Source of the DNA: Rhodospirillaceae bacterium
GTDB lineage: Bacteria; Pseudomonadota; Alphaproteobacteria; Kiloniellales; DSM-21159
DNA length: 64,000 nt
Direction of reading: 5' to 3'
NCBI GenBank assembly: GCA_006969625.1
Contig: CP030885.1
Span: 3,607,430-3,671,429 of the forward strand
Within the stretch, counting starts at the first letter, position 1, and each line of letters starts with the position of its first letter. Below the pieces are notes generated by a model that saw only the letters and a program-made list of their open reading frames with translations, searched no databases and was not told where the DNA came from. A program made the position numbers and the translations under genes. Shown piece by piece: positions 21,389 to 30,376 of this stretch.

Positions 21389-22723
21389 ATGCGCGGACCC
21401 TTCGCCTACCGCGAAGGCCGGCTCAGCGCCGGCCCGGTCGCCCTCGCCGAGATCGCCGCCGCGGTCGGCACGCCGGTTTTCGTCTACTCGGCCGACGGCA
21501 TCCTCGCCCGCTACCGGGACATCGCCGGCGCGCTGGCGCGCGAGAGGCTGGAGGCCACGGTCTGCTACGCGGTCAAGGCCAACCCGCATCTCGCCATCGT
21601 CTCCGCCCTGGCCGCGGCGGGCGCCGGTGCCGACGTGGTCAGCGCCGGCGAACTGCTGCGCGCGCGCCGCGCCGGCGTGCCGGGCGGGCGCATCGTCTTC
21701 GCCGGGGTCGGCAAGACCGAGGCGGAGATGGCGGCGGGGCTGGAGGCCGGCATCCTGCAATTCAACGTCGAGTCCGAGGCCGAGCTTGTGATCCTCGACC
21801 GGGTGGCGCGCGACAAGGGGCTGCAGGCGCCGGTGGCGCTGCGCGTCAATCCGGACGTGGATGCGCGCACGCACGCCAAGATCACCACCGGCACCTCGGA
21901 GAACAAGTTCGGCATCGACCACGCCCAGGCCGGCCGCGTCGCTCGGCTGGCGCACGAGCTGCCGGGCATCGATCTGCAGGGGCTGGCGGTCCACATCGGC
22001 TCCCAGCTCGTCGACCTGGCGCCCTACGGCCTGGCCTTCGAGAAGGTCGCCCAGCTCTTCGCCGAACTCCGGGCGTCCGGCCTGCCGCTGCGCAGGCTCG
22101 ATCTCGGGGGCGGTATCGGCATTTCCTACCGCGACGAGCGGCCGCCGGAGGTGGCCGACTACGCCCGCCTCGCCGCGCGCACCGTGGGGCATCTCGGCGT
22201 GCCGCTGATCTTCGAGCCGGGGCGCTGGATGGTCGGCGATGCCGGCGTCCTGCTGACCCGCGTTCTGTTCGTCAAGCAAGGCGCCGCCAAGCGCTTCCTC
22301 ATCGTCGATGCGGCGATGAACGACCTGATCCGCCCCACGCTCTACGACGCCTGGCACGACATCGTTCCGCTCGAGAGGCCGGAGCCGGAGGCGCCCGGCG
22401 GGCCGGTGGACGTGGTTGGCCCGATCTGCGAAAGCGGCGATATCTTCGCGGCCGATCGGGCGCTGCCGCCGATGGCCGCCGGCGACCTGCTGGCGATTTG
22501 TTCGGCCGGGGCCTATGGCGCGACCATGTCTTCGACCTATAATTCCAGATTGCCCGCCCCGGAAGTGCTGGTCGGGGGCGCGGATTGGGCGGTGATCAAG
22601 GCCCGCCCGGATCATGCCACATTGCTGGCCCAGGAATGGGTGCCGCGGTGGGCGACGCAGGCCTTCCGAGGGGAGGTCGAAGGAGAGGAGCCGCAGGCGT
22701 CGGGGTCGCGCGCGGCATCCTGA
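21389..22723 (+). CDS. lysA: Diaminopimelate decarboxylase
   Basis: PLP enzyme of 444 residues that decarboxylates meso-diaminopimelate to lysine. The PLP lysine is in TVCYAVKANPHLAIV. Also seen are DVVSAGELLRA, HIGSQLVDLAPY, LDLGGGIGISY (phosphate loop) and the C-terminal CESGDIFAADRALP with the active-site Cys across the dimer. Start at the ATG 21389, 8 nt after the lipoprotein stop, with GGGAGCGGG as ribosome site. Slightly longer C-terminal tail than usual. Confidence 0.96.
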   Translation: MRGPFAYREGRLSAGPVALAEIAAAVGTPVFVYSADGILARYRDIAGALARERLEATVCYAVKANPHLAIVSALAAAGAGADVVSAGELLRARRAGVPGGRIVFAGVGKTEAEMAAGLEAGILQFNVESEAELVILDRVARDKGLQAPVALRVNPDVDARTHAKITTGTSENKFGIDHAQAGRVARLAHELPGIDLQGLAVHIGSQLVDLAPYGLAFEKVAQLFAELRASGLPLRRLDLGGGIGISYRDERPPEVADYARLAARTVGHLGVPLIFEPGRWMVGDAGVLLTRVLFVKQGAAKRFLIVDAAMNDLIRPTLYDAWHDIVPLERPEPEAPGGPVDVVGPICESGDIFAADRALPPMAAGDLLAICSAGAYGATMSSTYNSRLPAPEVLVGGADWAVIKARPDHATLLAQEWVPRWATQAFRGEVEGEEPQASGSRAAS

Positions 22724-22793
22724 CCTCGCTGGCGCTTCGACAGCGGAAGCGCCGAGCGACCGCGACCCCGGGACGACGGGGTAGGAGCAGCGG

Positions 22794-25295
22794 GTGACGG
22801 GCGACGACGGTCAGGCACGATCCCCCTCCAGGGCGCCGCGCAGCGCGCGGACCCCCGGTCTCGGCTGGCGGCTGTGGCTGTCCGACCTGGCGCTGGCGCT
22901 CGAGGGCTTCTGGCCGCCGCTCTGGCCGGTCTTCGGTATCGCTGGCGGCTTCCTCGCGCTCGCGCTCTTCGACCTCCTGCCGGCGCTGCCGGCCTGGCTG
23001 CACGCGGCGGTTTTGCTCGGCTTCGCGGTGGCGCTCGCCTGGGCGCTGCGCCGCGCTCTGCGGCAGATGCGCCTGCCCGGCGAAGGCGAGGCGCTGCGCC
23101 GGCTGGAGCGCGACAGCGGCTTCGCCCATCGGCCGCTGTCCGGCCTGAGCGACGATTTGGCGACCGGCGAGGACCCGGAGATGCGCGCCCTCTGGGCGGC
23201 CCACCGCCGGCGTCTCGCGGCCCAGGTGCGGCGCATGCGGCTGAGCTGGCCGCGCGCCGGCTGGGCGCGGGTCGACGGCTACGGCCTGCGCGCCGCGATC
23301 GGCCTGCTGCTGGTGGTCGGCTTCGTCGGTGCCGGGGGCGACTGGGCGGCGCGCCTTGGCGACGCCGTGACGCCGCGCTTCGCCGCCGCCGAGCCGCCGC
23401 CGCCGCCCGCCTACGACGTCTGGATCGATCCGCCTGCCTACACCGGCGTGCCGCCGCGCCTGCTCGACCCGCAGCGCGACGCCACCGGCGGCGTGCGGCT
23501 GCCCAGCGGTTCGACCGTATTGGCCCAGGTGCAGGGCGGCGGCAGCACGCCGACGCTGCGCCTCGACGGCGTGGGACATGCGTTCGAGAGCGTCGGCGAG
23601 CGCGCCTGGAAGGCGGAGATAACCGTCGAGCAGGGCCGCACCCTGACGGTGGAGCAGGAGGGGTTGCCGCTGGTGCAGTGGCCGCTGGAGGTGATCCCCG
23701 ATGCCGTGCCGACGGTCGAGTACCTGGCGCCGCCGGCCGGCACCCAGCGCGGCGCGCTGGCGATCGAGTATCTGGCCGGCGACGACTACGGCCTGAGCGA
23801 GCTGAAGGCGGTGATCCGGCGCACCGACAAGCCGGATGCGGCCCCCCTGGAGCTGGAGATGATCCTCTCCGGCGTCGCCCCGCAGTCCGCCGAAGGGGCC
23901 GGCTACCACGACCTGACACCGCACCCCTGGGCCGGCATCGAGGTGACCATCACCCTGGAGGCGCGCGACGCCCTCGGCCAGGTCGGCACCACCGAGGACT
24001 TTCTGACGGTGCTGCCGCAGCGCACCTTCAACCACCCGGTCGCCCGCGAGCTGGTGGAGCTGCGCCGGCAGCTTACCCTGGAGCCCGAACGCCGCGCGCC
24101 GGTGGTCTCCCGCCTTGGCGAGATCGGCGACCGCCCGGCGCACTTCTTCTACGACCTGGTGGTCGGCTTGGCGATCGGCCTGGCCGAGCGGCGCCTGATG
24201 TACGACCGCGACCCGGCGGCGGTGGCCGAGGTGCAGGACATCCTGTGGGACACGGCGCTGCGTCTGGAGGACGGCGAGCTGTCGCTGGCCGAGCGCGACC
24301 TGCGCGAGCTGCAGCGCCAGCTCCAGGAGGCGCTGGCCAACAACGCCTCCGACGAGGAGATCGAGCGCCTGACCCGCGAGCTGCAGGAGGCGCTCGACCG
24401 CTTCCTCGAGGCGCTGGCCGAGGAGGCCCTGGCCGACCTGCGCAACGAGCACGGCGAGATCGAGGCCGGCGAGCTGCCACCGGACGCGCAGATCCTGCGC
24501 CGCGAGGACTTCCAGCGCATGCTCGAGCAGATGCGCGAGATGGCCCAGTCGGGCGCCCGCGAGCAGGCGCAACAGATGCTGCAGAACCTGCAGCGCATGC
24601 TGGAGAACCTGCAGGCCAACCCCTTCCAGCAGCGCATGAACCAGCAGGCGATGCAGGCGCAGCAGATGATGGAGGACCTGGAGACCCTGGCGCGCCGCCA
24701 GCAGGAGCTGCTCGACCGCAGCTTCCAGCGCTCGCAGCAGGGCCAGCGCGAGCAACGCCAGCAGATGGGCGAGACCGGCGAGGGCGAGGGGCGCGAGAGC
24801 GGCCGCAGCTCGAACGCCGGCGACGCCCAGGCGCAGGAGGCGCTGCGCCGCGCGCTCGGCGAGCTGATGCGCCAGTTCGGCGAGATGATGGGCAACATCC
24901 CGCAGCCGCTCGGCCAGGCCGAGCAGTCCATGCGCGCCGCCCGCGACGCCCTGCAGAACGGCGCTCCCGGCGAGGCGATGGGACCGCAGGCCGACGCCCT
25001 CGACCAGCTCCAGCAGGGCATGGAGACCATGCTCGAGCAGCTCGCCCAGCAGCTCGGCGGCGGCGAGGGCCAGCAGGGCACCCAGACCGGCATGAGCCCG
25101 GGCGAAAGCCGCGACCCCTTCGGGCGCGGCCAGGGCGGCATGGGCGACCAGAATCGCGAGGACGTCGACATCCCCGACGAAATGGAGCTGCAGCGCGCCC
25201 GCGAGATCCTGCAGGAGCTGCGCAAACGCGCCGGCGAGCGCGGCCGCCCGCCGCTGGAGCTCGACTACATCGAGCGCCTGCTGGAGCAGTTCTAG
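22794..25295 (+). CDS. TIGR02302/DUF4175 family large membrane protein
   Basis: An 833-residue protein, family TIGR02302 (DUF4175), nearly restricted to alphaproteobacteria and of unknown function. Two hydrophobic helices lie near residues 35-85 and one near 165-180. A beta-rich periplasmic-type middle follows (PAYDVWIDPPAYTGVPPRLL is characteristic), then a long coiled-coil-prone half very rich in Gln, Met, Glu and Arg (repeated QQMLQNLQRMLENLQ-like segments). The GTG start at 22794 has AGGAG 6 nt away. The TAG stop is part of the CTAG (25292-25295) into which an IS481-type element inserted; the reading frame ends normally. Confidence 0.88.
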   Translation: MTGDDGQARSPSRAPRSARTPGLGWRLWLSDLALALEGFWPPLWPVFGIAGGFLALALFDLLPALPAWLHAAVLLGFAVALAWALRRALRQMRLPGEGEALRRLERDSGFAHRPLSGLSDDLATGEDPEMRALWAAHRRRLAAQVRRMRLSWPRAGWARVDGYGLRAAIGLLLVVGFVGAGGDWAARLGDAVTPRFAAAEPPPPPAYDVWIDPPAYTGVPPRLLDPQRDATGGVRLPSGSTVLAQVQGGGSTPTLRLDGVGHAFESVGERAWKAEITVEQGRTLTVEQEGLPLVQWPLEVIPDAVPTVEYLAPPAGTQRGALAIEYLAGDDYGLSELKAVIRRTDKPDAAPLELEMILSGVAPQSAEGAGYHDLTPHPWAGIEVTITLEARDALGQVGTTEDFLTVLPQRTFNHPVARELVELRRQLTLEPERRAPVVSRLGEIGDRPAHFFYDLVVGLAIGLAERRLMYDRDPAAVAEVQDILWDTALRLEDGELSLAERDLRELQRQLQEALANNASDEEIERLTRELQEALDRFLEALAEEALADLRNEHGEIEAGELPPDAQILRREDFQRMLEQMREMAQSGAREQAQQMLQNLQRMLENLQANPFQQRMNQQAMQAQQMMEDLETLARRQQELLDRSFQRSQQGQREQRQQMGETGEGEGRESGRSSNAGDAQAQEALRRALGELMRQFGEMMGNIPQPLGQAEQSMRAARDALQNGAPGEAMGPQADALDQLQQGMETMLEQLAQQLGGGEGQQGTQTGMSPGESRDPFGRGQGGMGDQNREDVDIPDEMELQRAREILQELRKRAGERGRPPLELDYIERLLEQF

Positions 25296-26338
25296 CTGTT
25301 CAGTCCCGTGGTGTGATGGATCGGGTTGAGTCTGAACTTTTGCGGCTCGTCCGTCCATGCTTTGCAGATGCGCTCGAAAGGCGTGAGCCCGCTGAGCGAC
25401 TTGAGGCGTTTGCCTTAGTTGTAGGCGTCGAGGAAGTTGGCGAGGTGCGCGCGCAGCTGTTCATGGCTGTCGTAGTCGTAGCGCCGAACAGTCGCCTCCT
25501 TGATCGTGCGGTTCATGCGTTCGACCTGGCCGTTGGTCCAGGGATGGTTCGGCTTTGTGAGCCGGTGCTCGATGTCGGCGCGCGCGCAGGCCAATTCGAA
25601 GGCATGGGCGCGGAACGCCTCGCCCCGCTGGAGTGCCTTCTTGATCTCCTGCACGGCCGAGCCGCCATCGCCAGGCGTGGTGAAGTGCGTGCCGTTATCG
25701 GTGAGCACAGTGTGGATCTCGAACGGCAGGAGATCGATCAGGCGGCGCAGGAAGTCGGCGGCGGTCCTGCGCTTGGCTTTCTGGTGGAGTTCGGCGTAGG
25801 CGAATTTGCTGACCCGGTCGATCGCCACGAACATATAGAGCCGGCCCTCTTCGGTATGGACCTCGGCGATGTCGATATGGATGTAGCCGATCGGATAGGC
25901 CTTGAACGCCTTCTTCGGCTTCTCGCCCTCCAGGCTCGGCAGGCGACTGATGTCGTGGCGCTGAAACAGACGATGCAGGCTGGAGCGGGTGAGGTGCGGG
26001 ACCGTCGCCTGCAGGGCGTATAGACAGTCGTCCAGCGGCAGCAGCGTGTGCTTGCGAAAGGCGACGATCAACGCCTCCTCCTCCGGAGAGAGCACGGTCG
26101 ACCGCGGGCGCCTCGGCCCCATCGCCGCGTCCTCGACCCCCTCCCGCTTACGCCACTTCGCGATCGTCTTCGGATTGACGCCGTAGCGGCCGCTCAGCTC
26201 TTGGAGCGAAGCTTTCGATCGCTGTATCGCCGCTCGGACGGCGTCAGTCGTCGTGGCGCTGCCGTGAACAACCTGGCCCATAGCGCTCGCCTCCATGCAG
26301 AAGAGAATTCTGCACCATCACACGCCGGGACTGAACAG
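25296..26338 (-). mobile_element. IS481-family insertion sequence, 1043 bp, with CTAG target duplication
   Basis: Terminal inverted repeats are 25296-25319 and 26315-26338: CTGTTCAGTCCCG, two mismatched bases, then GTGTGATGG, so 22 of 24 positions match. The element is flanked by direct CTAG copies at 25292-25295 and 26339-26342. One transposase gene on the minus strand. The left CTAG overlaps the TAG stop of the TIGR02302 gene; the right CTAG doubles as the left flank of the IS5-type element. Confidence 0.92.
25415..26281 (-). CDS. IS481-family transposase
   Basis: DDE transposase (288 residues). An N-terminal helix-turn-helix (SLQELSGRYGVNPKTIAKWR) precedes the integrase core: first Asp in HIDIAEVHTEEG, second in VLTDNGTHF, Glu in NGQVERMNRTIKE. 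The ATG at 26281 (MGQVVHGSA) has GGAGG 8 nt upstream; a further ATG lies five codons earlier. The frame closes at FLDAYN with TAA. The same frame continues after it as GKRLKSLSGLTPFERICKAW, the usual IS481 C-terminus. The stop therefore probably removes about 35 residues; activity is uncertain. Confidence 0.9.
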   Translation of the reverse strand: MGQVVHGSATTTDAVRAAIQRSKASLQELSGRYGVNPKTIAKWRKREGVEDAAMGPRRPRSTVLSPEEEALIVAFRKHTLLPLDDCLYALQATVPHLTRSSLHRLFQRHDISRLPSLEGEKPKKAFKAYPIGYIHIDIAEVHTEEGRLYMFVAIDRVSKFAYAELHQKAKRRTAADFLRRLIDLLPFEIHTVLTDNGTHFTTPGDGGSAVQEIKKALQRGEAFRAHAFELACARADIEHRLTKPNHPWTNGQVERMNRTIKEATVRRYDYDSHEQLRAHLANFLDAYN

Positions 26339-26342
26339 CTAG

Positions 26343-27208
26343 GCTGAATCGACATTCAGGGGTTCCCGAAGGCGGTCGACGTGTGAGTCATAGGGTTCCA
26401 GATTCGTTTTATCTGGAGCTGTGTGATGTCGAGAGCGAAACGCTACGAGTTGAGCCCTGAGCAGTGGGAGCGGATCAAGGATTTGCTGCCCGGCAAGCCG
26501 GGCGATCCGGGGCGGTCGGGCGCGGACAATCTGACTTTCGTGAACGGGGTGCTCTGGGTGCTTCGCTCCGGGGCGCATTGGCATGACCTGCCCGAGCGAT
26601 ACGGCAAGTGGAAGACGGTGCACAAGCGCTTCACCCGCTGGGCCAGGGTGGGCGTGTGGGAGCGCGTGTTCGCGCATCTGATCCGCGATCCGGACAACGC
26701 CTATATCAGTCTTGATTCCAGTCTTGTGCGCGCGCACCAGCAGGCGGCCACCGGCAAGGGCGGCGGCCAAAAAGGGGGGACCAGGCTCTGGGGCGTTCGC
26801 GCGGCGGACTGACCACCAAGATCCACATGGCCGTCGACGCCCTGGGCCGGCCGCTCAAGCTGATCCTCACCCCCGGCCAGCGCGGCGACGCGCCGCTCGC
26901 CCCGGCGCTTCTGACCGGCCTGTCGCCGCGCCACGTCCTGGCCGACAAGGCCTACGACTCCAATGCGTTGCGAACCCTCATCGCCGACATGGGCGCTGAG
27001 GCGGTCATCCCCTGCAATCGGACCCGCAAGCGCCCGATCGGCTACGACTTGGAAGCTTACAAGATGAGGAACACCGTCGAGCGCTGCTTCAACAAGCTCA
27101 AGCACTTCCGCCGCATCGCCACACGCTTCGACCGGCGCGCAGCCTACTTCCTCAGCTTCCTGCAAATCGCCGCCGCACTACTCTGGATGCGATGAATGTC
27201 GAGTCAGC
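26343..27208 (+). mobile_element. IS5-family (IS427-like) insertion sequence, 866 bp
   Basis: Terminal inverted repeats GCTGAATCGACATTCA (26343-26358) and its complement at 27193-27208 match at 15 of 16 bases. CTAG stands on both sides (26339-26342 and 27209-27212). The left CTAG is shared with the IS481-type element, so the two insertions are immediate neighbours. Two overlapping reading frames encode one transposase by a -1 shift. The right repeat contains the transposase stop codon. Confidence 0.92.
26426..27195 (+). CDS. IS5-family transposase made by -1 frameshift
   Basis: DDE transposase in two frames. The first (from ATG 26426, MSRAKRYELSPEQWERI) runs to a stop at 26812. It holds the first Asp in ISLDSSLVRAHQQA. 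At the run of five A and six G (26769-26779) a -1 shift joins it to the second frame, which reads through ALGRSRGGLTTKIHMAVDALG. That frame has the second Asp in LADKAYDS and the Glu in MRNTVERCFNKLKHFRRIATR. Programmed frameshifting at such A/G runs is typical of the IS427 group, so this is probably intact rather than broken. The ATG has GGAG 7 nt upstream. Confidence 0.88.
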
Positions 27209-27217
27209 CTAGGCCGC

Positions 27218-30200
27218 CTACTCCGCCTCCAGCCGCACCGTGCCGCTGTCGGCCACCCTCAGCTTCCAGCCGGCGGCCTCGGTGCCGTTCAGGTTGAGGT
27301 GGCCGGTCAGGAAGTAGAGGCGGTCGCGGTCGGGGCCCTCGGCGGTGCAGAAGCGGTCCTGCAGGTAGAAGGGCGGCGTCGCCTGGTAGTTCAGGGTGGC
27401 GCGGATCGCCGCCGGCGTGCCGCGGATGTCCGTCAGCGGCACCGCGTAGACCAGGCTGTCGGTGCCGCCGCCGCCGTCCTCGGCGAGCTGGTAGTCCGGG
27501 TCGTCGCCGACGGCGGTGGAGCCGGCGTCCTCGGCCATGTCGTCGTTGGCCCCCAGCGCCGCGGCGATCTGCTTGCGCTTATCCGTGGGCAGGTAGCCGT
27601 GCGGCAGCAGGCGGTTGTCCTTCACCTCGGCGCAGATCGACAGGAAGGAGGTGGTGAGCTGGCCGGCCGGCGCCGCGCCGTGGCCGCACTGCAGCGCCGC
27701 GTCGCCGCGGCTCTCCGGCGGCGGCGGGGTGGAGACCAGCTCCTGGTAGATCTGCGCCTGGGTCTCGGCCGTGATCTCCTGGTAGTGCGGCTGGTGGCGG
27801 CGCTCCAGCGGGGCGATGCGGGCGGAGCAGTCGGGCTCCCACCAGAGTTCGCCGGCGATCGGCGTGCCCTCCGCGTCGACCAGGCGGCCCATGGCGTCGC
27901 TGGCGCCCGAGGCCCAGATGGTGGCGCCCAGGCGGTCCAGCACCTCGAAGGTGACGAAGGCGCGGCGGAAGCCGACGCCCGAGGGGAACTTGTGGCCGAC
28001 CAGGTTCTCGATGGTGACGGTCGCGCTCAGGGTGCCGTCCGTCACTTCGGGCTTGGAGACCGTCAGCTTGGCGGTGCCAGTGCGCGCCTGGTCGAGCATC
28101 TGCTGCTCGGTGGCGACCAGCGGGTCGACGCCCTTAGTGGTCAGCATGGGGTCCTGGGTGCGGATGCCAAGCACGTCCGGGAACTGCTGCGCCATCTTCA
28201 ACAGGAACACGTTGAGGCCGACCAGGGTATGGCGCGAAAAGTCCTCGCGTACCGGCAGGTCGATCTCCTCAGCCGGCTTGGCGAACTCGGCCTGCGGGAA
28301 GTTGGCGTATTCCTGGATCGAGGCGATGCGGCTGCGGCTCGGGCCGCCGTCGGGCTCGGTGTCCGGCATGTGGCAGTCCTGGCACGACTGCCAGCGCTCG
28401 CCCTGGCCGAAGGGCAGCGGGCCGTCCGGCGCGGTGCCGGTGCGGTAGGCGCTGAAGGCCCACTCGGGATAGGTGAGCTGCTCGTAGACGCGGCCGACCG
28501 TCTTGCCCTGGTCGAAGACCGGCAGGTGCACCGTGTGGCAGGTGCCGCAGGTCTCCGACATCTGGATGGTGGCGTTGTGCTCCGGCACGATGCCCAGCGC
28601 GGTCTCCATCGGCGCCGTCTTGACGTCCTCGAAAGGCCCGTAGAGGCGGTCGGCCGGTCCGACCAGGAAGGAGCCGGTGAAGGTCTTGGCGAACTTCTCC
28701 TCGTCCGGGTTCAGAAACTGCTGACGCTGCTCGACGCAGGCGTTGCGCGGCGTGCCGGCATTGGCCGCTGTCGCCGCTTCGCCCAGCACCATGCGGTGGC
28801 AGGTGGTGCAGGAGATGCCGTCGCGCGCCAGCGCGCCGTAGTCGGCGAACTCGGCCAGTGGGTTGTCCGGCGGATAGGGCACGGCATCGACCAGGTCGCG
28901 GCCGAACGCGCCGCAGTCCTCGCCGGCCAGCACGTTGTCGATGCCGAACTGGCGCTGGCCCATGATGCCGTGGCAGCCCAGGCAGGTGTTGGCGACCACG
29001 TCCGCCGCGTCGGGATGGAAGGTCTGGGTCTCGCTGGCCATCTGGGCGAAGAAGATCGGGTCGCGCCCGGCCAGGCCCATCGGCGAGTTGCGCCAAGTGG
29101 CGTAGGGCGAGAGATTCAGCAGCTTGCCCGCGTGCTCGCCCGTCGCCGGCCGCGTCATGTCGAACTGCAGGCCGGTGCTGCCGGCATCGTGGCAGCCCAG
29201 GCACTGGTCGCTGGTCAGATACGCGCCGTGGCCGTCCGGCGGGCCGGCCGGCATCCAGACGTTGTCGTAGGTCTCCGAGGGCATCTTCGGCACGTCGGCC
29301 CAGCTCGGCGCCGTGCCGTCGGGCGGAAAGGCGGCGGCGAAGGCGGCGCTGTAGGTGTTGAGCGGCTGGCCCAGGCGGTTGGCGTCGTCGCCCGGCAGCA
29401 CGACGGTCGCATGGTGCGGGTCGGCCGGCTTCGACTCGCCCTCGTCCTGGCTGAGGAAGACCAGCGGCGTGCCGGGCTCGCCCTGCAGGTTCTTGGCCGA
29501 AGAGAAGGTCAGGTTGTCGCGCGCCGAGGCGTGGCAGTTCATGCAGTACTGCCCGAAGCCCATGTAGGCGAGCCGGTTCTGGTCGTTGCGCGCCGGCCAG
29601 TCCGGGTCCCAGCCGGACCAGCCGAACCAGCCCCAGAACCAGCCGTCCTGGCTGGCCATGGAGTCGCGGACCATGACGGCGGCGCCGGAGGTCGGCAGCA
29701 GCTTCAGCGGGTCGACATCGGCGCACAGCGCGGCGGGGGCCGGGTACATCTCCTTGATCAGGATGGCGCCATCGGGCACCGGCGCGTCGTCGGTCGCCTT
29801 GGCCTCGTCGTCCGGGCCGCGGTTGTCGCGGATCCACTGCGCCATCTCCGGCGAGTACCAGATCACCACCGGCGCGTGGGTGCCGTGGTAGCTGCCCGTC
29901 CAGGTGCCGCTCTGCAGCACCGTGGTGAAGGGCCCGGTGTCGCGCACCGCCTTGTCGCGCACCCAGCCGGCGCCGCTGTCGCGGTGGCAAAAGTTGCGCA
30001 GGAACAGCCCCAGCTTCTCCTCGTACGCGCCGAGCGGAAGGCCCGAGGGGTCGGCGACCACCGGGGTCAGGTAGCGGCACAGCTCGGCGTCGGTCGGCAC
30101 CAGTGCCCCCGGCTGCTCGGCCGGACAGGCGGCAGCCAGCGCCGGCCCCGCCGCCAAGGACAGCAGCAGGGCGGCACTCAGCCCGCGGACGGCGCGCCGA

Positions 30201-30238
30201 AGCGTGCCGCCCGGCAGGCGGTTCGAGAGGTTGGACAT
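27218..30238 (-). CDS. Exported hexahaem c-type cytochrome
   Basis: A 1006-residue secreted protein. The signal peptide ends near ALAAACPA. Six CxxCH haem sites are visible: CMNCH (about residue 231), CLGCH (about 346), CLGCH (about 420), CTTCH (about 478), CGTCH (about 566) and CQDCH (about 620). The first 200 residues lack CxxCH and might form a P460-like domain (weak). Residues beyond about 740 form a beta-rich domain with VGHKFPSGVGFRRAFVTFEV, common at the C-terminus of extracellular multihaem cytochromes. The redox partner is unknown. The ATG at 30238 gives a good signal peptide. Its stop lay 5 nt from the convergent TIGR02302 stop before the IS insertions. Confidence 0.88.
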   Translation of the reverse strand: MSNLSNRLPGGTLRRAVRGLSAALLLSLAAGPALAAACPAEQPGALVPTDAELCRYLTPVVADPSGLPLGAYEEKLGLFLRNFCHRDSGAGWVRDKAVRDTGPFTTVLQSGTWTGSYHGTHAPVVIWYSPEMAQWIRDNRGPDDEAKATDDAPVPDGAILIKEMYPAPAALCADVDPLKLLPTSGAAVMVRDSMASQDGWFWGWFGWSGWDPDWPARNDQNRLAYMGFGQYCMNCHASARDNLTFSSAKNLQGEPGTPLVFLSQDEGESKPADPHHATVVLPGDDANRLGQPLNTYSAAFAAAFPPDGTAPSWADVPKMPSETYDNVWMPAGPPDGHGAYLTSDQCLGCHDAGSTGLQFDMTRPATGEHAGKLLNLSPYATWRNSPMGLAGRDPIFFAQMASETQTFHPDAADVVANTCLGCHGIMGQRQFGIDNVLAGEDCGAFGRDLVDAVPYPPDNPLAEFADYGALARDGISCTTCHRMVLGEAATAANAGTPRNACVEQRQQFLNPDEEKFAKTFTGSFLVGPADRLYGPFEDVKTAPMETALGIVPEHNATIQMSETCGTCHTVHLPVFDQGKTVGRVYEQLTYPEWAFSAYRTGTAPDGPLPFGQGERWQSCQDCHMPDTEPDGGPSRSRIASIQEYANFPQAEFAKPAEEIDLPVREDFSRHTLVGLNVFLLKMAQQFPDVLGIRTQDPMLTTKGVDPLVATEQQMLDQARTGTAKLTVSKPEVTDGTLSATVTIENLVGHKFPSGVGFRRAFVTFEVLDRLGATIWASGASDAMGRLVDAEGTPIAGELWWEPDCSARIAPLERRHQPHYQEITAETQAQIYQELVSTPPPPESRGDAALQCGHGAAPAGQLTTSFLSICAEVKDNRLLPHGYLPTDKRKQIAAALGANDDMAEDAGSTAVGDDPDYQLAEDGGGGTDSLVYAVPLTDIRGTPAAIRATLNYQATPPFYLQDRFCTAEGPDRDRLYFLTGHLNLNGTEAAGWKLRVADSGTVRLEAE

Positions 30239-30359
30239 GGCTGATCCCCCGTCGCTTGTCCCCGGTCGCAAGGCGATCCCGGCCCGGCGCGCCCGTAAGT
30301 CCCCGAAGGCGCATGCCACGGCCGATATCAGGCTAGCGTCGCAACCCCCGGACGATCCA

Positions 30360-30376
30360 GAAAATTCTCAATTTTC
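30360..30376. promoter_or_regulatory. Perfect 17-bp AT-rich palindrome upstream of the cytochrome
   Basis: GAAAATT-CTC-AATTTTC: two perfect 7-base arms and a 3-base centre, standing out against GC-rich surroundings. It lies 122 nt upstream of the cytochrome start and overlaps the last codons and stop of the EamA gene. It could be an operator for the cytochrome or a weak terminator for EamA; no T-run or GC stem favours the operator reading. Regulator unknown. Confidence 0.4.

Noticed and set aside
22596..25358. 920-codon minus frame opposite TIGR02302
   Set aside because: Leu/Gln/Ala-rich mirror of the Gln/Glu-rich coding strand; no plausible start site and it crosses into the IS end.
27299..30244. 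981-codon plus frame opposite the multihaem cytochrome
   Set aside because: The minus frame has six CxxCH motifs and a signal peptide; the plus frame has Val/Gly/Arg repeats only.
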